Positions 1-11,490 of a stretch of 64,000 nt of DNA are shown one piece after another. Position 1 is the stretch's first letter; each line of letters begins with the position of its first letter. This DNA is from Lolium rigidum. Taxonomy: Eukaryota; Streptophyta; Magnoliopsida; Poales; Poaceae. The notes beneath the pieces were generated by a model. The model did not search any database and was not told the origin of the DNA. It worked only from the letters and a program-made list of their open reading frames with translations. Position numbers and translations under genes: made by a program. The stretch lies in contig NC_061514.1 of NCBI RefSeq assembly GCF_022539505.1, positions 338,627,090-338,691,089 on the forward strand. Reading direction: 5' to 3'.

Positions 1-2004
1 GAGCTTTTGTTTTGAAAACATAGAAACAATTTTGTCAACGGTAGTAATAATTCATATGTGCTATGCATAATACTTCCTACAAGTTGCATGTCTCATGCAT
101 AGAGTACTAATAGTGCTCGCACCTTGTCCTAATCAGCTCGGAAAACACGGATTATCATCGCATAACATATGTTTCAACCAAGTGTCACAAAGGGGTACCT
201 CTATGCCGCCTGTACAAGTGTCTAAGGAGAAAGCACGCGTTGGATTTCTCGCTTTTGATTATTCTCAACTTAGACATCCATACCGGGACAACATAGACAA
301 CAGATAATGGACTCCTCTTTTAATGCTTAAGCATTCAACAACGATTAATATTCTCATAAGAGATTGAGGTTGTATGTCCAAAGCTGAAACTTCCACCATG
401 ATACATGGCTTTAGTTGGCTGCCCAATGTTCTTCTCTAACATATGCATACTCAAACCATTTGATCATGAAATCGCACTTACTTCGGACAAGACGAACATG
501 CATAGCATCTCACATGATATCCAACAAAGGTAAAGTTGATGGCGTCCCCGAAACATGGTTACCGCTCAACAAGCAACTTATAAGAATTAAGACACATAAC
601 TACATATTCATCACCACAATAGTTTTTAAGCTATTTGTCCCATGAGCTATATATTGCAAAGATAAAGGAATGAAATTTTAAAGGTAGCACTCAAGTAATT
701 TACTTTGGAATGGCGAGAAAAATACCACATAGTAGGTAGATATGGTGGACACAAATGGCATGGGTTTTGGCTCAAGGTATTTGGATGCACGAGAAGCATT
801 TCCTCTCAGTACAAGGTTTGGGCTAGCAAGGTTGTTTGAAGCAAACACAAGTATGAACAGGTACAGCAAAACTTACACAAGAACATATTACAAACATTAT
901 AAGGATCTACACTGTCTTCCTTGTTGTTCAAAACACTTTACCCGAAAATATCTAGACTTAGAGAGACCAATCATGCAAATCAAATTAAACAATCTCTACA
1001 GTAGTTCTTCATTAATAGATTAAACTACATGATGCAAGAGCTTAAACATGATCTATGAGAGCTCAAACAATTGCCAAGTTGCCAAACCATATGCAGCATT
1101 TTCTGATTCCAACCAAACAGCAATTTAACGAAGCAATTTCAGCCTTCGCCATGAACATTAAAGCACAATTAAGAACACAAGTGTTCCATATGAAAAAGCG
1201 GAGCGTAATATCTCCAATATAAGGATGGTGGGATCCACCTTTATTCTAACCAAAACGAAAATAAAAGCAAACCGACGCTCCAAGTAAAGAACGTAAGATG
1301 TGATGGAATAAATATATATAGTTTCACTAGAAGTGACCTGATAATGTTGTCGATGAAGAAGGGGATGCCTTGGGCATCCCCAAGCTTAGATGCTTGAGTC
1401 TTCTTAAAATATGCAGGGATGAACCACCGGGGCATCCCCAAGCTTAGAACTTTCACTCTTCTTGATCATAGTATATCATCCTCTTCTCTTGACCCTTGAA
1501 AACTTCCTCCACAACAAACTTCAAGCAAACTCATTAGAGGCTTAGTGCATAATTACAAATTCACATATTCAGAGGTGACACAATCATTCTTAACACTTCG
1601 GGACATTGCACAAAGCTTCTGAAAGTTAATGGAACAAAGAAACTCATTCAACATAGCAAAAGCGGCAATGCGAAATAAAAGGCAGAATCTGTCAAAAACA
1701 GAACGATCCAGTAAAGATGAATCTGGCAGGGGCACTTAACTTTCTCAAATGGAAAAACTCAAAACTAATGAAAGTTGCGTACATATATGAGGATCACGCT
1801 CGTAAATTGCAGATTTTTTCGATTTTTTTACAGGGAGCTCTGCAAGAATTCGTGGCAGAGAGCAATGTTGTTTCTGCGCAGCAATCCCGAATATAGCATC
1901 AACTTTAGCATAGAAACTTTACTTGGCACAAAAACATGATAAGGAGAGGTTGCTACAGTAGTAAACAACTTCAAAGACTCAACAATACAGTAAATAAAAT
2001 AAAA
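1..2004 (-). other. 3' non-coding internal region of element A
   Basis: No convincing coding region. It aligns by eye with 8439-10447 of element B over its whole length. It contains two copies of a polypurine-tract-like box (1374-1389, 1432-1447, reading AAGCTTGGGGATGC on the minus strand) and a perfect 9-bp inverted repeat at 1361-1381. Small ORFs here (for example 95-307 and 742-1023) also recur in B as noncoding homology and are treated as chance. Confidence 0.7.
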
Positions 2005-2060
2005 CATGGGTTATCTCCCAAGAAGTGCTTTTCTTTAACGCCTTTCAGCTAGGCGCGAAA
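2005..2060 (-). other. Conserved box after the gag-protease stop (element A)
   Basis: On the minus strand this reads from GCGCCTAGCTGAAAGGCG through a GGGAGATAACCC motif. Near-identical copies sit just after the gag stop in B (10448-10505) and D (60546-60600), although the surrounding 3' regions have diverged more. Function unknown; the position suits a post-gag RNA element. Confidence 0.6.
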
Positions 2061-2067
2061 GTGCAAA

Positions 2068-4178
2068 TCAAGTAACATCAAGAGAAGAAGCATCAACATC
2101 ATAGCTTGTTCTAATAATAGAATCAAAAGGCAACTTCATTCTCTTTCTAGGGAAGTGTTCCATACCTTTCTTGAGAGGAAATTGATATTTAATATTACCT
2201 TCCTTCATATCAATAACAGCACCAACGGTTCGAAGAAAATGTCTTCCCAACACAATAGGACAAGATGCATTGCATTCAATATCCAAGACAACAAACTCAA
2301 CGGGGACAAGGTTATTGTTAACCGTAATGCGCACATTATCAATCCTCCCCAAAGGTTTCTTTTTAACATTATCGGCAAGATTAACATCCAAATAACAATT
2401 CTTCAATGGTGGCAAGTCAAGCATATCATAAATCTTTTTAGGCATAACAGAAATACTTGCACCAAGATCACATAAAGCATTACACTCAAAGTCATTGAAT
2501 TTCATCTTAATGATGGGCTCCCAACCATCTTCTAACTTCCTAGGGATAGAAGCTTCAAGTTTTAATTTCTCTTCCCTAGCTTTAATGAGAGCATTTGTAA
2601 TATGTTTCGTAAAGGCTAAATTTATAGCACTAGTATTGGGACTTCTAGCAAGTTTTTGTAAGAACTTTATAACTTCAGTAATATGACCATCATCAAAATC
2701 TAAACCATTATGTTCTACAGCAATGGAATCATTGTCACCAATATTTTGAAAAATTTCAGCAGTTTTATCACAAACAGATAGTTTAAGCAGCTTCGAGCAA
2801 TTTTGTACGCTTTGCACTAGGAGTAGAAACATTGCCAACACCAATTATTTTACCATTGATAGTAGGAGGCATAGCAACATGTGTAGAATCAACATTACTA
2901 GTGGTGGTAATATTCCATACTTTAACTACATTACTGTCTTTAGCAAGTTTTTCTTTTTCTTCTCTATCCCACCTAGCATGCAATTCAGCCAACAGTCTAA
3001 TATTATCATTAATTCGAACTTGGATGGAATTTGTTTTAGCAAACCTAGCATCTTTAACTTCCTCAAGCATAACTTTAAGTTTTAAAAGATCAACATCAAG
3101 AGCAAGACTATCAACCTTGGAAGCAAGAACATCAATTTTACCAAGCTTTTATTCAACAGTTTTATTGAAAGCAGTTTGTGTACTAATAAATTCTTTAAGC
3201 ATGACTTCAAGACCAGAGGGTACACTCTTATTATTGTTGTAAGAATTACCATAAAAATTACCATAACCGTTACCATTATTAGAAGGATATGGCCTATAGT
3301 TGTTGTTACCATAATTATTCCCATAAGCATTGTTGTTGAATTATTACTCTTAATGAAATTCACATCAACATTTTCTTCTTGAGCAACCAATGAAGCTAAA
3401 GGAACATTATTAGGATCAATATGAGATCTACCATTTGCAAGCATAGACATAATAGCATCAATCTTATCACCCAAAGAAGAGGTTTCTTCAACAGAATTTA
3501 CCTTCTTACCTTGAGGAGTTCTTTCAGTGTGCCATTCAGAGTAATTGATCATCATATCATCAAGTAGATTTGTTGCGGCGCCCAGGGTGATGGACATAAA
3601 AGTACCTTCAGCAGCTGAATCCAATAGGTTCCTCGAGGAAAAATTCAATCCTGCATAAAAGGTTTGGATGATCATCCAAGTAGTCAGTCCATGGGTTGGG
3701 CAATTCTTTACCAAAGATTTCATTCTCTCCCATGCTTGAGCAACATGTTCATTATCAAATTGTTTAAAGTTCATAATGCTACTTCTCAAAGATATAATCT
3801 TAGCCAGGAGGATAATATTTACTAATAAAAGCATCTTTACACTTAGTCCATGAATCAATACTATTTTTAGGCAAAGAAAGCAACCAATCTTTAGCTCTTC
3901 CTCTTAATGAGAAAGGAAACAATTTCAGTTTTATAATATCACCATCTATATCCTTATACTTTTGCATTTCACAAAGTTCAACAAAATTATTAAGATGGGC
4001 AAGCAACATCATCGGTACTAACACCAGAAAATTGCTCTCTCATAACAAGATTCAGTAAAGCAGGTTTAATTTCATAGAATTCTGCTGTAGTAGCTGGTGG
4101 AGCAATAGGAGTACATATAAAATCATTATTATTTGTGCTAGTGAAATCACACAACCTAGTATTTTCAGGAGTACCCAT
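2068..4178 (-). pseudogene. gag-aspartic protease relic of element A
   Basis: Begins with ATG at 4178 and ends at 2068, scattered over at least four frame changes (segments 3990-4178, 3800-4024, 3082-3858, 2783-3070, 2068-2844). The N-terminal part is a retrotransposon gag domain with the RGRAKDWLLSLP block. An Asn/Tyr-rich stretch and a helical part follow, then a retropepsin-like domain with active-site LCDLGAS and a later ILGR-like motif (here VLGRHFLRT). The C-terminus is YDVDASSLD plus two residues. In a working element gag would form the particle and the protease would process it. There is no reverse transcriptase downstream, only the 3' region. Element D (58440-60535) is the better-preserved homologue. 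The frameshifts make this copy dead. Confidence 0.85.
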
Positions 4179-4402
4179 TATAGCAGTAGTAAAAGTAAAC
4201 TAGGCAAATAAAGTAAAGACAAGTAACTAATTTTTTTGTGTTTTGATATAGAACTAGTAAATAAGATAATAAGTAAAGTAACTAAATTTTTTGTGTTTTT
4301 AATATGAAGCAAACAAGACAGTAAATAAAAATAAAGTAAAGCAAGACAAAAACAAAGTAAAGAGATTGGAAGTGGAGACTCCCCTTGCAGCGTGTCTTGA
4401 TC

Positions 4403-4420
4403 TCCCCGGCAACGGCGCCA
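4403..4420 (-). other. Primer binding site of element A
   Basis: Minus strand reads TGGCGCCGTTGCCGGGGA, 11 bases after the LTR's terminal CA. This type of site is known in Athila-like elements and is usually assigned to tRNA-Asp. The same 18-mer is present in B (11472-11489) and D (58197-58214). Confidence 0.8.
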
Positions 4421-4431
4421 GAAAAAGAGCT

Positions 4432-5986
4432 TGATGCGCGTAGATGTACACGTCCGTTGGGAACCCCAAGAGGAAGGTGTGATGTGCACAGCAGCAAGTT
4501 TTCCCTCGTAAAGAAACCAAGGTTATCGAACCGAAGAGGAGCCAAGGAGCACGTGAAGGTTGTTGGTGGAGGAATGTAGTGCGGTGCAACACCAGGTGAA
4601 ACCGGCGCCAATGTGGAACCCGCACAACACAATCAAAGTACTTTGCCCCAACGTAACAGTGAGGTTGTCAATCTCACCGGCTTGCTGAAAACAAAGGATT
4701 AAGCGTATCGAGTGGAAGATGGTGTTTGTTTGCAAAGAACAGTAAAGAACAGTAGAATGTATTCAGATGTAAAAGAATGGACCGGGGTCCACAGTTCACT
4801 AGTGGTGTCTCTCCAATAAGATAACTAACATGCTGGGTGAACAAATTACAGGCGGGCAATTGACAAATAAAGATTCAATACATACCAACGATGATTACTA
4901 TGTGATTTAATCGGGCATTACGACAAAGTACATAGACCGCTATCCAGCATGCATCTATGCCTAAATAATCCACCTTCAAGTTATCATCCGAACCCCTTCC
5001 AGTATTAAGTTGTAAACAACAGATAATTGCATTAAGTATGGTGCGTAATGTAATCAACACAAATATCCTTAGACAAAGCTTCAATGTTTTATCCCTAGTA
5101 GCAACATCACATCCACAACCTTAGAACCTACTGTCACGATCCCAGATTCAATGGAGGCATGAACCCACTATCGAGCATAATTACTCCCTCTTGGAGTTAC
5201 AAGTATCAACGGAGAGCATGCAAGAACATAAACAACACATATATGATAGATTGATAATCAACTTGACAAAATATTCTATATTCATCGGATCCTGCCAAAC
5301 ACAACATGTAGCATTACAAATAGATGATCTTGGTCATGTTAGGCAGCTCACAAGATCTAAACAATGATAGCACAAGCGGAGAAGACAACCATCTAGCTAC
5401 TGCTATGGACCCATAGTCCAAGGATGAACTACTCACGCATCAATCCCGAGGCGGGCATGATGATGTAGAGCCCCTCCGGTGATGATTCCCCTCTCGCAGG
5501 GTGCCGGAGGCGATCTCCTGAATCCCCCGAGATGGGATTCGCGACGGCGGCGTCTCTGGAAGGTTTTCCGTATCGTGGCTCTCGGTACAGGGGGTTTCGC
5601 GACGAAGGCTATTTGTAGGCGGAAGGGTAGGTCAGGGGGCGACGCGAGGGGCCCAGACCACAGGGCCGCGCGGCCAGGGCCTGGGCCGCGCCGCCCTGTT
5701 GTCTGGCCACCTCGTGGCCCCACTTCCTTTCCCCCTCGGTCTTCTGGAAGCTTCATGTAAAAATAGGACCCTGGGCGTTGATTTCGTCCAATTCCGAGAA
5801 TATTTCCTTACTAGGATTTCTGAAACCAAAAACAGCAGAAAACAGCAACTGGCACTTCGGCATCTTGTTAATAGGTTAATGCCGGAAAATGTATAATAAT
5901 GTTGTAAAGTATGTATAAAACATTCAAGTATTGTCATAAAAGTAGCTTGGAACATAAGAAATTATAGATACGTTTGAGACGTATCA
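4432..5986 (-). repeat. 5' LTR of element A
   Basis: About 1555 bp, starting TGATACGTCTCAAACG on the minus strand at 5986 and ending ...GCGCATCA at 4432. It carries the GC-rich inverted segment typical of this family (about 5640-5700). Homologous over its length to the LTRs at 20087-21676 and 56590-58185, with a short deletion near 5210 (the GGCCAGAGCCTCTACTAG segment is missing). Long ORFs here (5433-5756, 5479-5760) are LTR artefacts. Confidence 0.85.
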
Positions 5987-7120
5987 TGGACACTCTCAAC
6001 ATTGATCACATAATAAATTAATAACTTCTCCTCATTTGTGCTACATACACTCTTTTGTTGGATGACAAACACCATTCACTGTGTAGGGCTACAAGAGCTC
6101 CCTCAAGCCGGAGTTAACAAGTGCCACAACATTCTGTATTCATATATAAGTAACCTTAGAGCATAATAGATCTTTGCAAAATAAACCAAGAACTAACATA
6201 GCATACACACTGTCCACATTACACTATGAAAGGAGGAACAGATCACATCAATACTATCATAATGATAATTAACTCCACAACCTACAAGAGATCATGATCA
6301 TAGCCTACGACAAGAACCACATGATGCACACACAGGCACCTTTACACCATGCAGGAGGAATAGACTACTTTAATAACATCACATGAGTAGCACATAGACT
6401 AGTAGCAATACAAAGCTCATCATATGGATCTCAATCATGCAAGCAATTCACGAGATCATTGTATTGGAGTACAGAGAGAGAGAGATTAACCACATAGCTA
6501 CCGGTACAGCCCTTAGCCTCGAGGGAGAACTACTCCCTCCTCATCATGGGAGAAGCATCGTTGATGGAGATGGCGGTGAAGATGGCGGTGGTGTCGATGG
6601 AGAAGCCTTCCGGGGGCACTTCCCCGTCCCGGCGGCGTGCCGGAACAGAGACTCCTGTCCCCCAGATCTTGGCTTCGCGATGGCGGCGGCTCTGGAACTT
6701 TTCTCGTATCGTAGCTTTTCCGTATCGAAGATTTAGGTCAGGGGGCTTCTTATAGGCGAAGAGGCGGAGTCGAAAGGGCTACGGGGGGCCCACACAGTAG
6801 GCCGGCGGCCCCCCTCTGGCCGCGCCGCCTTATTGTGTGGGGCCCCTGTGGCCCCCCTCTGGTTCCTCTCGGGTGTTCTGGAAGCTTCGTGAAATTCTAA
6901 GATGCTGGGCGTTGATTTCGTCCAATTCCGAGAATATTTCCTTACTAGGATTTCTGAAACCAAAAACAGCAGAAAACAGGAACTGGCACTTCGGCATCTC
7001 GTCAATAGTTTAGTTCCGGAAAATGCATAAAAACATCATAAAGTGTGAACAAAAGATGTAGGTATTCCCGTAAAACTAGCATGGAACATGAGAAATTATA
7101 GATACGTTGGAGACGTATTA
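5987..7120 (-). repeat. LTR fragment C (related but distinct subfamily)
   Basis: The right 400 bp (about 6735-7120) matches the start of the family LTR and ends GACGTATTA (terminal TG mutated to TA on the minus strand). The left part (5987-6700) is unlike A, B or D. It is cut on its left by element A and on its right abuts the interrupted 3' LTR of B, so it was inserted into B before A landed in it. Its remaining part must lie left of the window. Confidence 0.7.
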
Positions 7121-7913
7121 GCCAGAGCCTCTACTAGCAACAGAGAGCATGCAAGAACATAAACAACACATATATGATAGATTGATAATCAACTTGAAAT
7201 AATATTCTATATTCATCGGATCCCGCCAAACACAACATGTAGCATTACAAATAGATGATCTTGATCATGTTAGGCAGCTCACAAGATCTAAACATGATAG
7301 CACAAGAGGAGAAGACAACCAACTAGCTACTGCTATGGACCCATAGTCCAAGGATGAACTACTCACGCATCAATCCGGAGGCGGGCATGATGATGTAGAG
7401 CCCTCCAGTGATGATTCCCCTCTCCGGCAGGGTGCCGGAGGCGATCTCCTGAATCCCCCGAGATGGGATTGGCGGCGGCGTCTCTGGAAGGTTTTTCGTA
7501 TCTTGGCTCTCGGTACAGGGGTATTCGCGACGAAGGCTATAAGTAGGCGGAAGGGTAGGTCAGGAGGCGGCGCGAGGGGCCCACACCATAGGGCGGCGCT
7601 GGCCCCCCCTAGGCCGCGCGCCCTATGGTGGCGGTGCCTCGTCGCCCTACTTCGTTATCCCTTCGGTCTTCCGGAAGCTTCGTGGAAAAATAAGACCCTG
7701 GGCGTTGATTTCGTCCAATTCCGAGAATATTTTCTTTGTAGGATTTCTGAAACCAAAAACAGCAGAAAATAGCAACTGGCGCTTCGGCATCTTGTTAATA
7801 GGTTAGTGCCGGAAAATGCATAATAATGATGTAAAGTATATATAAAACATGTGAGTATTATCATAAAAGTAGCATGGAACATAAGAAATTATAGATACGT
7901 TTGAGACGTATCA
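7121..7913 (-). repeat. 3' LTR of element B, 5' half only
   Basis: Matches 20879-21676 of the 5' LTR, starting TGATACGTCTCAAACG at 7913. It stops abruptly at GCCAGAGCC (7121), where fragment C begins. Adjacent on the right is the polypurine tract 7914-7930. Confidence 0.85.
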
Positions 7914-7930
7914 AGCATCCCCAAGCTTAG
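7914..7930 (-). other. Polypurine tract of element B
   Basis: Minus strand CTAAGCTTGGGGATGCT directly precedes the LTR's TGATACG. This is the expected site of plus-strand priming. Near copies recur inside the 3' regions of A, B and D. Confidence 0.75.
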
Positions 7931-10513
7931 TTCCTACTCGCCCTCGAGTAGGTAAACGATAATAACAATAATTTCTGAAGTGACATGCTACCAACATAAT
8001 CTTGATCAACATCATTATAAAGCATATGAGATGGATGGAGTGATCTGAAGCAAAAGATTGCTAACAAAAGATGATGACTAAACAAATGAATCATATAGCA
8101 AAACTTTTCATGAATAGTACTTTCAAGACAAGTATCAACAAGACTTGCATAAGAGCTAACTCATAAAGCAATAAATTCAAAGTAGAATGCATTGAAGCAA
8201 CACCAAGGATGATTAAGTTTCAGCAATTGCTTTCAACTTGTAACATATGTATATCTCATGGATATTTGTCAACATAGAGTAATTTAACAAGTGCAATAAG
8301 TAATCATGTAAGAATCAATGCACAGAGTTAACACAAGTGTTTGCTTCTAAGATAGAAAGGAGTAGGTAGACTGACTCAACATAAAGTAAAAGAATGGCCC
8401 TTCGCAGAGGGAAGCATGGATTACTATTTTTGTGCTAGAGCTTTTGTTTTGAAAACATAGAAACAATTTTGTCAATGGTAGTAATAATTCATATGTGCTA
8501 TGCATAATACTTCCTACAAGTTGAAAGCCTCATGCATAGAATACCAATAGTGCCCGCACCTTGTCCTAATTAGCTTGGATTACATGGATTATCATTGCAT
8601 AACATATGTTTCAACCAAGTGTCACAAAGGGGTACCTCTATGCCGCCCTGTACAAAGGTCCAAGGAGATCAATTGCATTTGATTTCTCGTTTTTAATAGA
8701 TCTCAACTTAAGACATCCATACCGGGACAACATAGACAACAGATAATGGACTCCTCTTTTAATGCTTAAGCATTCAACAACAGATAATATTCTCATAAGA
8801 GAGTGAGGATGAATGTGCAAACTGAAAACTTCCACCATGATACATGGCTTTGGTTAGCGGCCCAATGTTCTTCTCTAACATATGCATACTCAAACCATTT
8901 GATCATGATAAATCACCCTTACTTCAGACAAGACGAACATGCATAGCATCTCACATGATATCCAACAAAGGTAAAAAGTTGATGGCATCCCCAGAAACAT
9001 GGTTACCGCTCAACAAGCAACTTATAAGAACTAAGACACATAGCTACATATTCATCACCACAATAGTTTTTAAGCTATTTTCCCATGAGCTATATATTGC
9101 AAAGATAAAGGAATAAAATTTTAAAGGTAGCACTCAAGTAATTTACTTTGGAATGGCAAAAAAATACCACATAGTAGGTAGATATGGTGGACACAAATGG
9201 CATGGGTTTTGGCTCAAGGTGTTTGGATGCACGAGAAGCATTTCCTCTCAGTACAAGGCTTTGGCTAGCAAGGTTGTTTGAAGCAAACACAAGTATGAAC
9301 AGGTACAACAAAACTTACACAAGAACATATTGCAAGCATTATAAGACTCTACACTGTCTTCCTTGTTGTTCAAACACTCACCAGAAAATATCTAGACCTT
9401 AGAGAGACCAATCATGCAAACCAAATTTCAACAAGCTCTATGGTAGTTCTCCACTAATAGATTAAACTACATGATGCAAGAGCTTAAACATGATCTATGG
9501 GAGCTCAAAACAATTGCCAAGTATCAAGTTATTCCAAACTATATGAAGCATTTTCTGATTCCATCCAAATAGCAATCAACGAAGCAATTTTCAGCCTTCG
9601 CCATGAACATTAAAGCACAACTAAGAACACAAGTGTTCCATATGAAAAAGCGGAGCGTAATATCTCCAATACAAGGATGGCGGGATCCAACTTTATTCAA
9701 ACCAAAACAAAAATAAAATCAAACAGACGCTCCAAGTAAAGAACATAAGATGTGATGGAATAAAAATATAGTTTCACTAGAAGTGACCTGATAAGTTGTC
9801 GATGAAGAAGGGGATGCCTTGGGAATCCCCAAGCTTAGATGCTTGAGTCTTCTTAAAATATGCAGGGATGAACCACCGGGGCATCTCCAAGCTTAGACCT
9901 TTCACTCTTCTTGATCATATTGTATCATCCTCTTCTCTTGACCCTTGAAAACTTCCTCCACACCAAACTTCAAGCAAACTCATTAGAGGGTTAGTGCATA
10001 ATCAAAAATTCATACATTCAGAGGTGACATAATCATTCTTAACACTTCTGGACATTGCACAAAGCTACTGAAGGTTAATGGAACAAAGAAACCCATTCAA
10101 CATAGCAAAAGCGGCAATGCGAAATAAAAGGCAGAATCTGTCAAAACAGAACAGTCCATAAAGACGAATTTTCCAGAGGCACTTAACTTGCTCAAACGGG
10201 AAAACTCAAAACTAATGAAAGTTGCGTACATATCTGAGGATCACGCACGTAAATTGGAAGATTTTTTTGATTTTTCTACAGAGAGTTCTACGCAAATTCG
10301 TGATAGACAGCAATTCTGTTTCTGCGTAGCAATCCAAATCTAGCATCAACTTTACCATAGAGACTTTACTTGGCACAAAAACATGATAAGGAGAGGTTGC
10401 TACAGTAGTAACAACTTCCAAGACTCAACAATACAGTAATAAAATAAAACATGGGTTATCTCCCAAGAAGTGCTTTTCTTTAAAGCCTTTCAGCTAGGCG
10501 CAAAAAATGCAAA
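7931..10513 (-). other. 3' non-coding internal region of element B
   Basis: Homologous to 1-2067 of A and partly to 60536-61380 of D. It holds the post-gag box (10448-10505), a decayed copy of the hairpin (9810-9830, one arm mutated) and polypurine-like boxes near 9824-9838 and 9880-9895. No convincing coding region; the ORFs at 8844-9116 and 9090-9402 are small and overlap on both strands. Confidence 0.7.
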
Positions 10514-11242
10514 TCAAGTATTGTCTAGAGAAGAAGCATCAACATCATAATTTTTCTTACAAACACAACTTGTTGCAGAGGGTACCTTAGATGCTCCATT
10601 ATCCAAATTTCCCTTGGTGGTGCTAGGGGTTTTATCAATTTTAGGCCTATAATAATTCTTTGGTTTAGGCACCTTAGAGACATACATGAATTTTTGCTCT
10701 TTACCCACATAAGCTATCTCCTTAACCTTAAGAGAAGAAAAAGTTGAACCCAAGGTTCCCATAGCTTTTTCAAGTTCACTAATCCTATTGGTTTGATTAT
10801 CATGGACAACATAAGTTTCTAGGACATCAATTCTTTCATCAATTCCTCCTAGGGATTTATCAAGTTTATCAGTATTATCAAGCAGCATTCCCAATTTAGT
10901 TTCAACACTTGGAAATTTTTTCTCTATGGCTTCCAACTTTTTCATGACATCCTCAAGAGAGATTTCAATTTTAACTTCATTAACAGGTGGTGTTCCTACT
11001 AGACTCTCAATGATGCAGCTAGCTTCTAAAGAAGGAGTACTTATGAAATTACCTCCCGAAAGAGTATCAAGAACATACCTATTCCAGTTAGATATACCAA
11101 CATAAAAGTTCGTAAGAAGGATAATAGTGGAGTGTTTCTTAATGCACCTATGATGAGCATTACTAATTCTGTACCAAGCATCTTTAAAACTTTCTCCACC
11201 TTGTTGATTAAAAGAACGCACTTCAACTTCAGGATTACTCAT
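10514..11242 (-). CDS. Gag-like protein of element B, 242 aa, uninterrupted
   Basis: ATG at 11242 sits in the same leader context as the gag starts of A and D (ACTGCTAAAATG type). The first ~75 residues resemble the C-terminal half of a retrotransposon gag domain (KDAWYRISNAHHRC, LLTNFYVGI). Residues about 95-160 are rich in heptad-like Leu/Ile/Glu/Lys (EDVMKKLEAIEKK, LDNTDKLDKSLGGIDERI) and look like a coiled coil. The last dozen residues (NYDVDASSLDNT) match the C-terminus of the A and D proteins, while the rest does not. There is no protease motif. It is open throughout, unlike A. Likely a non-autonomous element's structural protein; a recombinant origin is inference. Confidence 0.65.
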   Translation of the reverse strand: MSNPEVEVRSFNQQGGESFKDAWYRISNAHHRCIKKHSTIILLTNFYVGISNWNRYVLDTLSGGNFISTPSLEASCIIESLVGTPPVNEVKIEISLEDVMKKLEAIEKKFPSVETKLGMLLDNTDKLDKSLGGIDERIDVLETYVVHDNQTNRISELEKAMGTLGSTFSSLKVKEIAYVGKEQKFMYVSKVPKPKNYYRPKIDKTPSTTKGNLDNGASKVPSATSCVCKKNYDVDASSLDNT

Positions 11243-11471
11243 TTTAGCAGTAATAAAAGTAAACTAAGAAAGTAGAATAAAATAAAGACAAGTAACTAAG
11301 TTTTTTGTGTTTTGATATAGAGCTAGTAAATAAGACAGAAAGTAAAGAAACTAATTTTGTTGTGTTTTTAATATAAAGCAAACAAGATAGTAAATAAAGT
11401 AAAGTAAAGCAAGACAAAAACAAAGTAAAGAGATTGGATGTGGAAGACTCCCCTTGCAGCGTGTCTTGATC

Positions 11472-11489
11472 TCCCCGGCAACGGCGCCA
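11472..11489 (-). other. Primer binding site of element B
   Basis: Identical to the site in A. The copia insertion lies at its edge: the target GCCAG (11486-11490) overlaps the first bases of the site. Confidence 0.8.
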
Positions 11490-11490
11490 G

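Larger units (their letters stand above)
1..5986 (-). mobile_element. Element A: Athila-type Ty3/gypsy retrotransposon, partial (5' LTR, leader, gag-protease, 3' region)
   Basis: Read on the minus strand the order is 5' LTR (4432-5986), primer binding site (4403-4420), gag-protease relic (2068-4178), then about 2 kb of non-coding 3' region running off the window at base 1. Base 1 matches B at 8439, and B's internal region ends at 7914, so A's 3' LTR should begin roughly 0.5 kb further left. It belongs to the same family as B and D (shared LTR start, leader, downstream box and hairpin). A abuts LTR fragment C at 5987, which suggests insertion into C. The label Sabrina/WHAM-like is tentative. 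No reverse transcriptase or integrase is visible after the protease. Confidence 0.85.

Noticed and set aside
5433..5955. Arg/Gly/Pro-rich ORFs (for example 5433-5756, 5479-5760, 56853-57137, 7503-7772)
   Set aside because: They lie in the GC-rich block of LTRs, recur in every LTR copy in shifting frames, and open on both strands at once.
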